Source: Paenibacillus sp. PL2-23
GTDB lineage: Bacteria; Bacillota; Bacilli; Paenibacillales; Paenibacillaceae
Assembly: GCF_040834005.1 (NCBI RefSeq)
Contig: NZ_CP162129.1
Coordinates: 1,407,501-1,471,500 of the forward strand
Direction of reading: 5' to 3'
Length of the DNA stretch: 64,000 nt
Made by a program: the position numbers and the translations under genes. Below are positions 1 to 8,330 of this stretch, in pieces (position 1 is the stretch's first letter; the number at the start of each line of letters is the position of its first letter). The notes under the pieces are model-generated. The model made no database searches and had not been told where the DNA came from. It worked only from the letters and a program-made list of their open reading frames with translations.

Positions 1-2
1 GG

Positions 3-962
3 GAAATACCGAAATATCGACCTGAATATTTTACGAATGATTACGGTTTTATTACGGACTATTTTGCGGAGATCATGCGTGAGCTTCGTAAAATCTCCTA
101 CGGAGATGCATTTGAGAAATTTTTTAAGTTGGGCAATAATCTGAACCAGAGAGATGTAATCGCGGTAAGAAGAACGGTGTCAGGATTAACCAAATTGATT
201 TACCCCAACGGGCAATTCACCAAAGAGAACGTTGAGGAAATTCTGAGGTTCGCCTTGGAAATGCGTCGAAGAGTAAAAGAGCAGTTGAAAAAGATCGGCG
301 GCATGGAATTTTATGATGTGAATTTTTCGTATATCGATCAAGAAACTTTCAACGAGGAATTTGTTCCAGTTCCAGAGCAGGGCGGTGGGAAGCTAATTCC
401 GGAGGGAATGGGCAAGCCCGGTCATATTTACACGGTATCGCATGGAAAGTCTGGTATGATTGGGGTCTACAAATTAGAGATGCAAATGACCTCGGGTACC
501 GGAAAATTTGAGAAAACCGGTCTTGGTTCGGATCGTGAAGCTAGGGAAGCTGTTGATACGGCGTATCGGTACTTAAAAGCGAATGGTAAAAATATTAGTG
601 GATCGATTAGTACGACCACAAAAGATTACCTCATGCACATCCAGGACATGAACGGTATTGGCATAACCAAGTACCTGACTTTACCTGCTGTAGTAGCTAT
701 ATGTTCGGTAGCCTTGAATAAACCTGCTCTAAGTTCCTCCGTAGTGTTGGGTGACTTAAGTATCGGTGGCACGATCATGAAAGTTGAAGAACTTGCTAAC
801 ACATTACAGGTTTGCTTGGACAGTGGAGCAAAAAAAGTTTTGATTCCAATTACATCAGCAGTTGATCTTGGAACTGTCCCGTCTGAATTGATTGGCTGCT
901 TCAATATTATCTTCTACCAGAGTGCGGAAGATGCTGTGTTTAAGGCATTAGGGGTTGAATGA
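3..962 (+). CDS. brxL: BREX protein BrxL, C-terminal part (5' end outside window)
   Basis: The reading frame is open from base 3, so the gene begins upstream and about 319 C-terminal residues are visible. The sequence starts in a stretch typical of BrxL just after its AAA+ core (YRPEYFTNDYG) and ends in a Lon-protease-like domain (GDLSIGGTIMKVEEL, then GAKKVLIPI). BrxL is normally the last gene of type 1 BREX operons and forms a DNA-binding ATPase ring needed for phage exclusion. Where active Lon has its catalytic serine (GPSAGIT) this protein reads MNGIGIT, so the serine appears to be glycine and proteolysis is unlikely. The rest of a BREX operon is expected to the left. The family call is firm; the missing dyad is my alignment by eye. 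Confidence 0.87.
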   Translation, partial: EIPKYRPEYFTNDYGFITDYFAEIMRELRKISYGDAFEKFFKLGNNLNQRDVIAVRRTVSGLTKLIYPNGQFTKENVEEILRFALEMRRRVKEQLKKIGGMEFYDVNFSYIDQETFNEEFVPVPEQGGGKLIPEGMGKPGHIYTVSHGKSGMIGVYKLEMQMTSGTGKFEKTGLGSDREAREAVDTAYRYLKANGKNISGSISTTTKDYLMHIQDMNGIGITKYLTLPAVVAICSVALNKPALSSSVVLGDLSIGGTIMKVEELANTLQVCLDSGAKKVLIPITSAVDLGTVPSELIGCFNIIFYQSAEDAVFKALGVE

Positions 963-990
963 ACGAAATATCAAAATTTTTGTCGAATTT

Positions 991-1018
991 TTGTTTGCCA
1001 AATCTATGAAACTATGAT
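991..1018 (+). promoter_or_regulatory. Sigma-A-like promoter of the DRT2-type ncRNA
   Basis: TTGTTT (991-996), a 16-bp spacer and TATGAT (1013-1018) place a transcription start near 1024-1026, just before the 5' hairpin of the ncRNA. The -10 box matches consensus at five of six positions, the -35 at three. It lies in the gap after brxL, so the ncRNA and probably the reverse transcriptase can be expressed apart from BREX. Confidence 0.6.
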
Positions 1019-1050
1019 AATATGATTTTGCCTTACAGATTGCTGTAAGG

Positions 1051-1188
1051 GTTGGAGATTGAAGTCAAGGGTCTGGCGAGCAGAAGCACGCACATGACAC
1101 ATTGACAAAGTTCACAGGTGGACACAAACTCACACATCAACCAACAAGCACTCCACATTGAACACGCCTCCTCAACTATCATAGCATA
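1051..1188 (-). other. neo: Predicted 138-nt template unit and endless neo-type ORF (46-codon repeat)
   Basis: On the strand complementary to the ncRNA, one frame (codons covering + positions 1054-1056, 1057-1059 and so on) has no stop from 1036 to 1230. GTTG occurs at 1051-1054, directly after SL1, and again at 1189-1192, the 3' arm of SL2, exactly 138 nt apart. Template jumping at this repeat would give a concatemer with a 46-codon period, so the open frame never ends. An ATG (complement of 1156-1158) follows a GAGGAGG ribosome site (complement of 1167-1173) by 8 nt, and the product begins MWSACWLMCEFVSTCELCQ. It is hydrophobic and cysteine-rich with one proline per repeat. All three sense frames contain stops. 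No protein exists in the genome as written; it would appear only after cDNA synthesis. Confidence 0.62.
1063..1183 (-). promoter_or_regulatory. Split promoter completed only across the cDNA repeat junction
   Basis: The complement of 1063-1068 reads TTGACT and the complement of 1178-1183 reads TATGAT. In the chromosome they lie in the wrong order and cannot act together. If the unit 1051-1188 is joined head to tail, TTGACT is followed by 12 nt to the unit end, 5 nt from the next unit, then TATGAT: a 17-bp spacer, with TGC just before the -10 as an extended -10. Transcription would start near 1171, just ahead of the ribosome site for the predicted neo ORF. Confidence 0.55.
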
Positions 1189-1296
1189 GTTGTTCATGCG
1201 TAATGTACGGGTGGCTGCAATACAATTACATCATACCTGCCAACTTAGGGATGCTACCCCCCGTGTTGGCAGGTATTGCACTTTATGGGGGAATAT

Positions 1297-2631
1297 ATGA
1301 CTGTGGATGAGTGGAAGAAAAAGGTGAAATTCCGAGGCTATGCCCATTTCGATAGAAAAATAACCATAAATGAAGCATGGGATTATATCTCTGATCCACT
1401 AAAAATAAAAACTCATGGATTTCTTCCTTTTATCCACCATACATTGAAAATTACGAAGTATAGTAAATCCAAAGGTAAGACTACCAAAAACCGTGAAATT
1501 TGTTATTCCGCACACATGGATCGGTATATCTATCAGTACTACGCTTATCTATTAAATGAAGAATATAATAAAAGAGTAACTATTGACGGTCTTGACCAAT
1601 GCTCGATTGCGTATCGCAACAATCTGCACATGAATAATATTCATTTTGCTAAACAGGCTTTTGACAAAATAATAGAACTTAAAGAATGCTATGTCGTCAT
1701 CGGGGACTTTAAAAGCTTTTTCGACAGCCTTGACCATCAGTACTTAAAAAAGCGAATGTGTGAGCTGCTTCAAAAAGACAAGCTTCCTAACGATTATTAT
1801 GCGGTATTTAAAAACATCACTAAATATTCAACATGGGAATTATCCGACCTTTTGAAAGAAAATGGGCATTTGATAAATCTTTCTGGAATTAAGCGACTAA
1901 ACAAACAAGATTTGGCGATACCTTGGAGTAAATTTAAGGCCTTAAAGAAGGACATGGTTACTCCAAATAAAAAATCGTTCGGCATTCCTCAAGGATCAGC
2001 AATAAGTGCTGTGTTGTCAAATATATACATGCTTGAGTTCGATGCTAAGATAAATTCATATGTTACTTCCAAAGATGGAATGTATATGAGGTATAGCGAT
2101 GATTTTATTGTTATCCTTCCGAAAGATAAGGCGTTACCATTGGAACAAGAACTTGCCTTCTTGATGTCAATCATATATGCAACACCGTCACTGGTGTTGG
2201 AGCCTGATAAAACCCAACTTTTTGAATGCAGTATAGGCAACATAGAATCATTTGAAATCCGCGATGCTTTATTATGTATGACAGGAAAAAAGAAAATTGA
2301 TTACTTAGGTTTTTCTTTCGATGGGAATGCTGTAACTATTAGGGATAAGACCATTTCGAAGTATTATAATAAGTTGAATCGAAATATAAAGAAGATTCTG
2401 AGAAGCAAAGATGATCCAAAAACAAAAGTAATCATTAAAAGCATACGCCTCTATCGAAAATTTGGATATCATGAGCATGAGGATAGCAAGGATTTAAAAA
2501 ATAGGAACTTCCTTAGTTATGTGGATAGGGCCGAACGAATATTTGGTCCTGATGAGCGAGTTAATGTAGTGAAGGCAAGACACATTCAGATGATAAGAAA
2601 AAAAATGAGAAATCACGAAAGACGATCATAG
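1297..2631 (+). CDS. drt2: Defence-associated reverse transcriptase, DRT2 (UG2)-like
   Basis: A 444-residue reverse transcriptase. Visible RT motifs are GDFKSFFDSLDH (about 135-146, first catalytic aspartate), GIPQGSAISAVLSNIYM (about 229) and RYSDDFIVILP (about 265, a YxDD active site). There is no maturase or endonuclease domain, so it is not a group II intron protein, and no retron VTG motif was seen. The N-terminal GYAHFD and WDYI segments and the single-gene layout with an upstream ncRNA fit DRT2, from my memory of the family. I chose ATG 1297 because GGGGGA at 1287-1292 sits just upstream; an in-frame TTG at 1276 would overlap hairpin SL4. Expected role: copy the ncRNA into concatemeric cDNA during phage infection. 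The enzyme type is certain, the subclass likely. Confidence 0.82.
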   Translation: MTVDEWKKKVKFRGYAHFDRKITINEAWDYISDPLKIKTHGFLPFIHHTLKITKYSKSKGKTTKNREICYSAHMDRYIYQYYAYLLNEEYNKRVTIDGLDQCSIAYRNNLHMNNIHFAKQAFDKIIELKECYVVIGDFKSFFDSLDHQYLKKRMCELLQKDKLPNDYYAVFKNITKYSTWELSDLLKENGHLINLSGIKRLNKQDLAIPWSKFKALKKDMVTPNKKSFGIPQGSAISAVLSNIYMLEFDAKINSYVTSKDGMYMRYSDDFIVILPKDKALPLEQELAFLMSIIYATPSLVLEPDKTQLFECSIGNIESFEIRDALLCMTGKKKIDYLGFSFDGNAVTIRDKTISKYYNKLNRNIKKILRSKDDPKTKVIIKSIRLYRKFGYHEHEDSKDLKNRNFLSYVDRAERIFGPDERVNVVKARHIQMIRKKMRNHERRS

Positions 2632-2646
2632 TGGTCGTCTTTTTTT
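2618..2646 (+). terminator. Rho-independent terminator of the RT gene
   Basis: AAAGACGA (2618-2625) pairs with TCGTCTTT (2635-2642) around a 9-nt loop, followed by a T run to 2646. The stem overlaps the last codons and stop of the RT gene and closes the DRT2-like unit. Confidence 0.8.
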
Positions 2647-2799
2647 GTGCGAATTTACATAAACAAGGACTTAATGCCTATATTGTCGAATTATCAGTAA
2701 AGGGATTTTCCCCATAAGAACGTATATTCGATGACAACCTATTGTCTAATCATTATGTTTTAATTTAATCAGCAGCTATTAACGATGGAGGGATCAGGT

Positions 2800-5484
2800 A
2801 TGGCATTTCTGAAATGCTCGGAATGCACCAATATGCTAAAGGCAATTCAAATTTCTAATAAAATCAGCCAAGTTGGGGAGCAACGATTACTTGAATATTC
2901 GCCAACCGGGATTAAATGCTCAGACTGGACTCCCGTAATTGAAAACCTCCGAGGATTCGCAGAAGGAATTTACTGTCCGTCTTGTTTTGCTATCGTTCCT
3001 CTAGAGAAAGAAGAATTTGCACTATGTGAGGATAACCGAATTCCTGGCGTCGTAAGTCATGACTTTTCATCAGAAGATGTACTGGATAAGCTGAAGAAGT
3101 TGGCCGAGGAAGAGGCCGCTGAGATTTATGTACATACACTTCCTGCCAAAGAAGCAACTTTTGCAGATATTCCTGAATCTACACCGGAGCCCATTAAGGA
3201 CGCCTTGCATCGAATGGGAATTAAGCAGTTATATTCACACCAAGCAGAAACGGCCGATGCAGTCCATTCTGGTTCTAATGTTGTCTTGGTCACTTCAACA
3301 TCATCCGGAAAGACGTTGTCCTATAACCTGCCGATTCTGAGTCGTTTATATAACCATCCCGAAGAACGTGCATTATACATATTTCCAACAAAAGCGCTAG
3401 CAAATGATCAGTTGGATCAAATTAGGCGTTTTGGCTTGCAACTGACGGAGAATCCTTCTTCCCTGGATGAGTGGTTTGAGACCCAGTTGCATTTGGGAGA
3501 TCGTCTGATTCATATTGGTCGGCTGGATGGGGATACCGAGAATGGGCCGCGGCAGCGAATCATGGAAAAAGCACAGGTATGGATGACGAATCCGGATATG
3601 ATTCATTACTCCATTCTCGGGCAAGTTCAGAAGGTGAAGTATGCGACCGCGCACCACATTCGAAATTATCTGCGGAATCTCAAATTTATTGTGCTTGATG
3701 AGATGCATATGTACCGCGGCACATTCGGAAGTCATGTCGCATTAGTACTCAGACGCCTGCTTAAGGTTTGCCGAGAGCTTGGTAATGCACACAAAATCCA
3801 GATTATCACGAGCTCAGCAACGATTGAGAACCCTGCTAGATTAGCAGAGGATCTTACGGGGCTAAGAGGCTTTACCCTCATTAATACAGATGGTTCCGCC
3901 CATCAGAAGAAGGGAATCGTCCTCTGGAATCCTGGCATGTCTGCCGACGAACAAGTCCGCCGCGCGCCTTCTACCGATGCGATTACGATGGCGAAACAAA
4001 TTATGACTGTGGATCAGAAGGTGATTAAGAGCATTATTTTTCAGCCTTCTCGCAGCCAGACGATGGTATTTACCCGTTATATCAAAGACGTATTGCGCCA
4101 GCCTCTCCGACTACCTAAGGAGAAAGTGGACGGAGAGAAACTCGCTGCTTTTTATACTGGAATCCTACCGAATGATACCCGGAAACGAATTATTGAGCGG
4201 CTCAAGTCCCACGATATTCATGTCATTATTACGACCAATGCCCTTGAAGTCGGGATTGATATCGGTGATCTGAGTCTCGCCGTTCTTGTTGGTTATCCCG
4301 GATCGAAAGCGGCATTCTCCCAACAGATTGGGCGCGTAGGCCGCAAAGGCGAGGGAGTCGCTGTCTTGATCCTGCAGGACGAACCGCTTCAGCAGTATTA
4401 CATGCGAAACCCACTGGAGTTTATTCACAAGGCTCCGGAGGTAGTTCGAATTAATCCAACAAATTACAAGTTGTTGGCTTTGCATATTCCTCTACTGAGA
4501 GAAGAGCTCGGGAGAGAAGTCACGAAGGAAGACTTGCAGAACATGTTCCCTGGATTAGTTGAAGACTATATCGAGACTGTTCTCCAAGTTGCCGCATCAG
4601 CGAATCAAGAGGAAGTCGTTGATAAAAAGTTTAGCCTTCGGTCCATCTCCGGGCAAAACTACAGCGTCACTATTCGTGGACAGGATCAAACGATCGTTGA
4701 CGGTCTGGATGAATGGAGTGCTCTTCGTGACTTCCATGAAGGAGCGATCTATTGGACTCCTGGAGAAAAAGGCTATCGAGTAGACTCTATCAATCGCAGA
4801 AAAGGCGAAATCATTCTATTGCCCATTCAAGAACTAACCTATTACACCCAATCTACTTATCGTGATGCCATCGATATTATGCAGACTTACCAGAAGCAAA
4901 ATATCGAAGGAATCGATATGGCCTATGGTGAACTGGAGATCAAGCGGAGCGTCTTCGGTTATAAAAAAGTTTACTTCGGACAGAAGCATGAATCGGAGCA
5001 GGTTCAATTGGATCATCCGTCCGTCACCCGATTTACTCCCGAAGGAATGTGGGTTACATTAACGGATTCCCAATGGGGCCACTTGAAAAATAACATCCTG
5101 GAGTGGGTAAATGAAGGCAGATCCCTTGATTTGTTGGCCGAAGGCTCACTTCACGCTGCAGGTCACGCTATGACTTCGGTTATTCCAGACCTCATTATTT
5201 GTGACGCGAATGACTTTACAGGTTTTTCGGCGAGCGGGATGACGGCTTTTGCGAATAGATCTGTTATCGGCTTCTATGGCGAGAATGGGTCCGGCCTCGG
5301 TACCATAGAAGCGATTTACGTGAAACTTCCGCAAGTACTTCGAAAAGCGCTTGAGCTTATTGAGAGCTGCCCTTGTGCTGAAGGATGTCCTAGCTGCGTG
5401 CAGCTCCCAGGTAAAGGAAATATTGAATTATTCAAACCTGGAGCCAAAATGCTGCTGAAGATTTTGATTGAAGGGATCGATTAA
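2800..5484 (+). CDS. DExH-box helicase with zinc ribbon and DUF1998-type Cys tail (MrfA-like), copy 1
   Basis: An 894-residue superfamily 2 helicase. Near the N-terminus is a four-cysteine zinc ribbon (CSEC then CPSC). The helicase core follows: Walker A STSSGKT (about 165-171), DEMH box (about 300), SSATIEN, and a C-terminal RecA domain with NALEVGIDIG and QQIGRVGRKG. The end carries the cysteine cluster CPCAEGCPSC (about 857-867) typical of the DUF1998/MrfA zinc-binding region. Relatives such as Bacillus MrfA are 3'-5' DNA helicases in repair, and DUF1998 helicases recur in defence systems such as DISARM and Druantia. Start ATG 2800 is preferred because GGAGG lies 7 nt upstream; an earlier in-frame ATG is at 2785. 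The next gene, a paralogue of the same architecture, starts 2 nt after the stop. Confidence 0.8.
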   Translation: MAFLKCSECTNMLKAIQISNKISQVGEQRLLEYSPTGIKCSDWTPVIENLRGFAEGIYCPSCFAIVPLEKEEFALCEDNRIPGVVSHDFSSEDVLDKLKKLAEEEAAEIYVHTLPAKEATFADIPESTPEPIKDALHRMGIKQLYSHQAETADAVHSGSNVVLVTSTSSGKTLSYNLPILSRLYNHPEERALYIFPTKALANDQLDQIRRFGLQLTENPSSLDEWFETQLHLGDRLIHIGRLDGDTENGPRQRIMEKAQVWMTNPDMIHYSILGQVQKVKYATAHHIRNYLRNLKFIVLDEMHMYRGTFGSHVALVLRRLLKVCRELGNAHKIQIITSSATIENPARLAEDLTGLRGFTLINTDGSAHQKKGIVLWNPGMSADEQVRRAPSTDAITMAKQIMTVDQKVIKSIIFQPSRSQTMVFTRYIKDVLRQPLRLPKEKVDGEKLAAFYTGILPNDTRKRIIERLKSHDIHVIITTNALEVGIDIGDLSLAVLVGYPGSKAAFSQQIGRVGRKGEGVAVLILQDEPLQQYYMRNPLEFIHKAPEVVRINPTNYKLLALHIPLLREELGREVTKEDLQNMFPGLVEDYIETVLQVAASANQEEVVDKKFSLRSISGQNYSVTIRGQDQTIVDGLDEWSALRDFHEGAIYWTPGEKGYRVDSINRRKGEIILLPIQELTYYTQSTYRDAIDIMQTYQKQNIEGIDMAYGELEIKRSVFGYKKVYFGQKHESEQVQLDHPSVTRFTPEGMWVTLTDSQWGHLKNNILEWVNEGRSLDLLAEGSLHAAGHAMTSVIPDLIICDANDFTGFSASGMTAFANRSVIGFYGENGSGLGTIEAIYVKLPQVLRKALELIESCPCAEGCPSCVQLPGKGNIELFKPGAKMLLKILIEGID

Positions 5485-5486
5485 GA

Positions 5487-8243
5487 ATGCCAGTAATCTG
5501 TTCCGCTTGCGGAGGCCAAAGACCTTACGGGGACTTCGTTCAAGTCAGTTATAAAGCAGATCCGAAAGGCTATTACCGATATATCCATCAACGTGCAAAC
5601 GGGATTCGAATTTCGGAGTGGCGCTCCCTTGAACCCGATATGGAGTCCTATATAAACAAACAAGCCGGCGTTTATTGTGCGCATGATGGATGCTTGATCT
5701 TGGACGGGATGTTAACACCGGAAGAAATGGAAATGATCTCAGACCGAAGACTTCCCGTTCAACAAGCATTTGATAGTGATATGCTCGTCCAGAACTTGCT
5801 TGAAGTAGGAACTCGTGTCCGAAGCGAAGTGCATGTGCATCAAATTGACGCCAATCAAGGCGCTTATGCTGGCCAAATCTATATGCCCAGTTGGCTGGAA
5901 CGGAAGCTGCAATCTCTGGGAATAGAAAAGCTATATGAGCATCAAGGAGAAGCTATACAGAACATCCGTGAAGGAAGAAATGTCGTTCTCTGTACGAAAA
6001 CCGCATCGGGAAAATCATTGGCCTACAATGTTCCCATCATGGAAAAAATGGTATCTGATCCGGATGCGTGTGCGCTATATTTGGCTCCGTTCAAAGCATT
6101 GGTCGAAGATCAGTTTACCCATTTGAAAGAATGGGCCGATGATATAGAAGAGCAGGGAAATGAAATTTCGCTTAATGGATTTTCGCGATTCACTGTGAAT
6201 GGACAACAAATATCTGTTGGACTTCTTCATGGACAACGGAACGTTCCAGAGCATATGAGAAAAGATCAGGCGTCTAGCTTCGTGTTCTCTGAGGGGCGCT
6301 ATTGGCTGACCAACGTTCACTATCTGCACTTAATTCTTCAAGGTGCAAGTTCACCTAAGGGGAAAGGCCCTGGGCTGTTGCGCTTTCTGCAAAATCTTCG
6401 GTTTGTTGTTATTGATGAGCTTCATCAATACTCAGGCTTGTTAGGTTCAAAGGTTTCTTTGGTCCTTCGCAGATTAAGAATGTTATGTGACAGGTTGGGG
6501 AATAAAAACGTCCAGTTTATTGCCTGCTCGGCTACCATTGCTAATCCAAAGTATCTAGCTGAAGAATTAACAGGAATGCGTGGACTGAAAGGATTTCATG
6601 AAATCTCGGGTGTACAAGCGCCAGTAAAGAAGAAAGCGATTTTGATGTGGAATCCTGGCTTATCAGACGATGAGCAGAAGAAAAGGGCTGTTGTTTCGGA
6701 TCTCTATGAAATTCTGCGCACGATCTACAAGGATGGAAGATGGCCAAGAAGTATCATTTTCACAAGCAACCGCCAGCAAGCCCAGCTTTTAAGTCGTGAA
6801 TTAAACATGATATTGCGCAGCCATCTTCATGACCATGGCGGGCTTTCGGCAGAAGAATCACATGAACTTTTTCTACCGTATCATGCTTATCTGACACAAG
6901 AAGTTAAGGAACAAACTATACAGAAACTCGAGCAAGGTGAGATCCTTGGAGTGGTAACAACGAGCGCTCTAGAGGTTGGAATTGATGTGAAGTGTCTGGA
7001 TGTATGTATATTGTTGGGGTATCCAGGTTCTCAGGCCTCCTTTTGGCAGCAGGCTGGCCGTGTGGGGCGCAGCAGAGACGGTGTGGTGATTATGATGGTT
7101 CAGGAAGAGCCATTGCAGCAATACTTTGCCCGCAACCCTGAAGAATTCTTTACGCTTTCGCCTGAATCTGCGGCGATCAATACAACGAATCCCAAGCTAT
7201 TAAAGGAGCATCTCGCATACGCAGCCCACGAACTGGGAGGGACGTTGACGAATGCTATGAATTATGTTCGCTCTTCGGCGCTTCGCAAGGTGGTTGCGGA
7301 AGCAAGCGACCAGTGGCAGCAGATTGAAGGGAAACTACACTATCAAGGAGAAACACCCCGGTATCAAACTTTGTTCACTATGGGCGATACCTATACGGTT
7401 GTAACCAAGAACGGGTGGAATGAGGACATCCTATTTCAAAGTGTGGACGGACGTTCCTTGATTCGAGATTATCACGTAGATGCCGTATTTCTGGGACCTG
7501 ACAATCGTACCTTTTATAAGGTCAAGTGGGTCAATAACAGGCAACGCAAAGTGGTTGTAGAGCCAGTAAGAACGGATTACCATACTCGCGGAATTGTTCG
7601 TGATAGCATTGAAATCCATGATATAACCAATCCTTTGATAAGTGACGCGGCGATCAAATCCAATCTTGGAAACATCATCGTAAAACGAAGTACATTTGGC
7701 TACAAAAAAATCTACAATCACGGCGCAACGCCTCCCGAAACCGTGCAATTAACAAACACATATCCTGTCAGTTTTCAAACCGAGGCGTTTTGGTTGATGT
7801 GGGATCACCAAGGAAGGAATGAACTTAGAGGTCTGCTCGAGGATGTGCAGAATCGCGAATCCATTGACTTGGAGACTTTGGTTGAAGGAAGTCTTCATGC
7901 CGTTGAACATGCCATAGCTTCGGCTATACCGGCTGTTGTAAGGTGCAGTATGGCTGATTTTCAGCATACTTCTTTTTATTCTGGCTCAGCCTTGTTTGGA
8001 ATGCCCGGGATGTTCTTCTACGATAGCCAAGCAGGAGGCGGTTCGGGTATAGTCGAGGTCGTCGCTGAAAAGTTCGGGGTTCTCTTGGAAAAAGCTCGAC
8101 AGATCATTAGCAGCTGTGGTTGTTCAGACGGCTGTCCATCGTGCATTCAGTTATTTCATTGTGAAAAACAGAATGAGCCGCTGCACAAGGCTGGGGCCTT
8201 ATTGGTAATCAACCATTTACGAAAATCTTTCGGATATCTCTAA
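5487..8243 (+). CDS. DExH-box helicase with zinc ribbon and DUF1998-type Cys tail (MrfA-like), copy 2
   Basis: A 918-residue paralogue of the preceding helicase in the same domain order: N-terminal cysteine pairs (CSACGG, then YCAHDGC), Walker A KTASGKS (about 170-176), DELH box (about 309), CSATIANP, TSALEVGID, QQAGRVGRS and a terminal SCGCSDGCPSC cluster (about 873-883). The two stay collinear to the end but clearly differ, so the duplication is old and both copies look intact and selected. The 2-nt gap to copy 1 implies one transcript and probably a joint complex. Function in DNA processing is inferred from family; no nuclease motif was seen in either. Confidence 0.8.
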   Translation: MPVICSACGGQRPYGDFVQVSYKADPKGYYRYIHQRANGIRISEWRSLEPDMESYINKQAGVYCAHDGCLILDGMLTPEEMEMISDRRLPVQQAFDSDMLVQNLLEVGTRVRSEVHVHQIDANQGAYAGQIYMPSWLERKLQSLGIEKLYEHQGEAIQNIREGRNVVLCTKTASGKSLAYNVPIMEKMVSDPDACALYLAPFKALVEDQFTHLKEWADDIEEQGNEISLNGFSRFTVNGQQISVGLLHGQRNVPEHMRKDQASSFVFSEGRYWLTNVHYLHLILQGASSPKGKGPGLLRFLQNLRFVVIDELHQYSGLLGSKVSLVLRRLRMLCDRLGNKNVQFIACSATIANPKYLAEELTGMRGLKGFHEISGVQAPVKKKAILMWNPGLSDDEQKKRAVVSDLYEILRTIYKDGRWPRSIIFTSNRQQAQLLSRELNMILRSHLHDHGGLSAEESHELFLPYHAYLTQEVKEQTIQKLEQGEILGVVTTSALEVGIDVKCLDVCILLGYPGSQASFWQQAGRVGRSRDGVVIMMVQEEPLQQYFARNPEEFFTLSPESAAINTTNPKLLKEHLAYAAHELGGTLTNAMNYVRSSALRKVVAEASDQWQQIEGKLHYQGETPRYQTLFTMGDTYTVVTKNGWNEDILFQSVDGRSLIRDYHVDAVFLGPDNRTFYKVKWVNNRQRKVVVEPVRTDYHTRGIVRDSIEIHDITNPLISDAAIKSNLGNIIVKRSTFGYKKIYNHGATPPETVQLTNTYPVSFQTEAFWLMWDHQGRNELRGLLEDVQNRESIDLETLVEGSLHAVEHAIASAIPAVVRCSMADFQHTSFYSGSALFGMPGMFFYDSQAGGGSGIVEVVAEKFGVLLEKARQIISSCGCSDGCPSCIQLFHCEKQNEPLHKAGALLVINHLRKSFGYL

Positions 8244-8248
8244 AGCAG

Positions 8249-8317
8249 TTGCTCAATATGTATCCGTCCGAAGTGTATCTGCATTTCAAGAGAAACCTGG
8301 ATCGTGGAATATTATGA
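8249..8317 (+). pseudogene. Orphan C-terminal tail (NMYPSEV...RGIL), copy of the tail at 14072-14140
   Basis: Directly after the second helicase, 23 codons including the stop read as a C-terminal tail with NMYPSEVYLHFKR and ending RGIL. The same tail, NMYPSEVFHHFKR...RGIL, ends the small ORF at 13769-14140, and the DNA is visibly alike. There is no start codon or upstream body here, so this is a gene remnant or a regenerated gene end. Together the two copies bracket the nuclease/McrBC/HD module. Confidence 0.65.
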
Positions 8318-8330
8318 GAAGGAGCGTATG

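Larger units (their letters stand above)
1024..1284 (+). ncRNA. Structured ncRNA template of a DRT2-like reverse transcriptase
   Basis: Between brxL and the RT gene lie four hairpins. SL1 is CCTTACAG/CTGTAAGG (1031-1050, perfect 8 bp, 4-nt loop). SL2 is CAACTAT/ATAGTTG (1173-1192). SL3 is GTAAT-GTA/TAC-ATTAC (1200-1229). SL4 is a perfect 12-bp stem ATACCTGCCAAC/GTTGGCAGGTAT (1233-1276) with an inner GGG/CCC. Between SL1 and SL2 is about 120 nt that is very rich in A and C and poor in structure, as expected of an RT template. DRT2 systems carry such an ncRNA upstream of the RT and copy it by rolling-circle reverse transcription. The 3' end is not visible and may run into the RT leader. The structure is seen; the class assignment is inference. 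Confidence 0.75.

Noticed and set aside
626-904. Minus-strand 92-codon ORF inside brxL
   Set aside because: Shadow of the brxL reading frame without ribosome site or recognisable motifs.
1051-1192. A neo-type ORF on the ncRNA sense strand
   Set aside because: All three sense frames have stops inside the unit (TGA at 1060, 1095 and 1103), so no period divisible by three could be open.
1276-1296. TTG 1276 or ATG 1285 as the start of the reverse transcriptase
   Set aside because: TTG 1276 lies in the end of hairpin SL4 with no ribosome site; ATG 1297 has GGGGGA at the right distance.
1024-2646. Retron or group II intron
   Set aside because: No maturase or endonuclease domain, no retron VTG motif, no adjacent effector gene and no intron domain V hairpin were seen.
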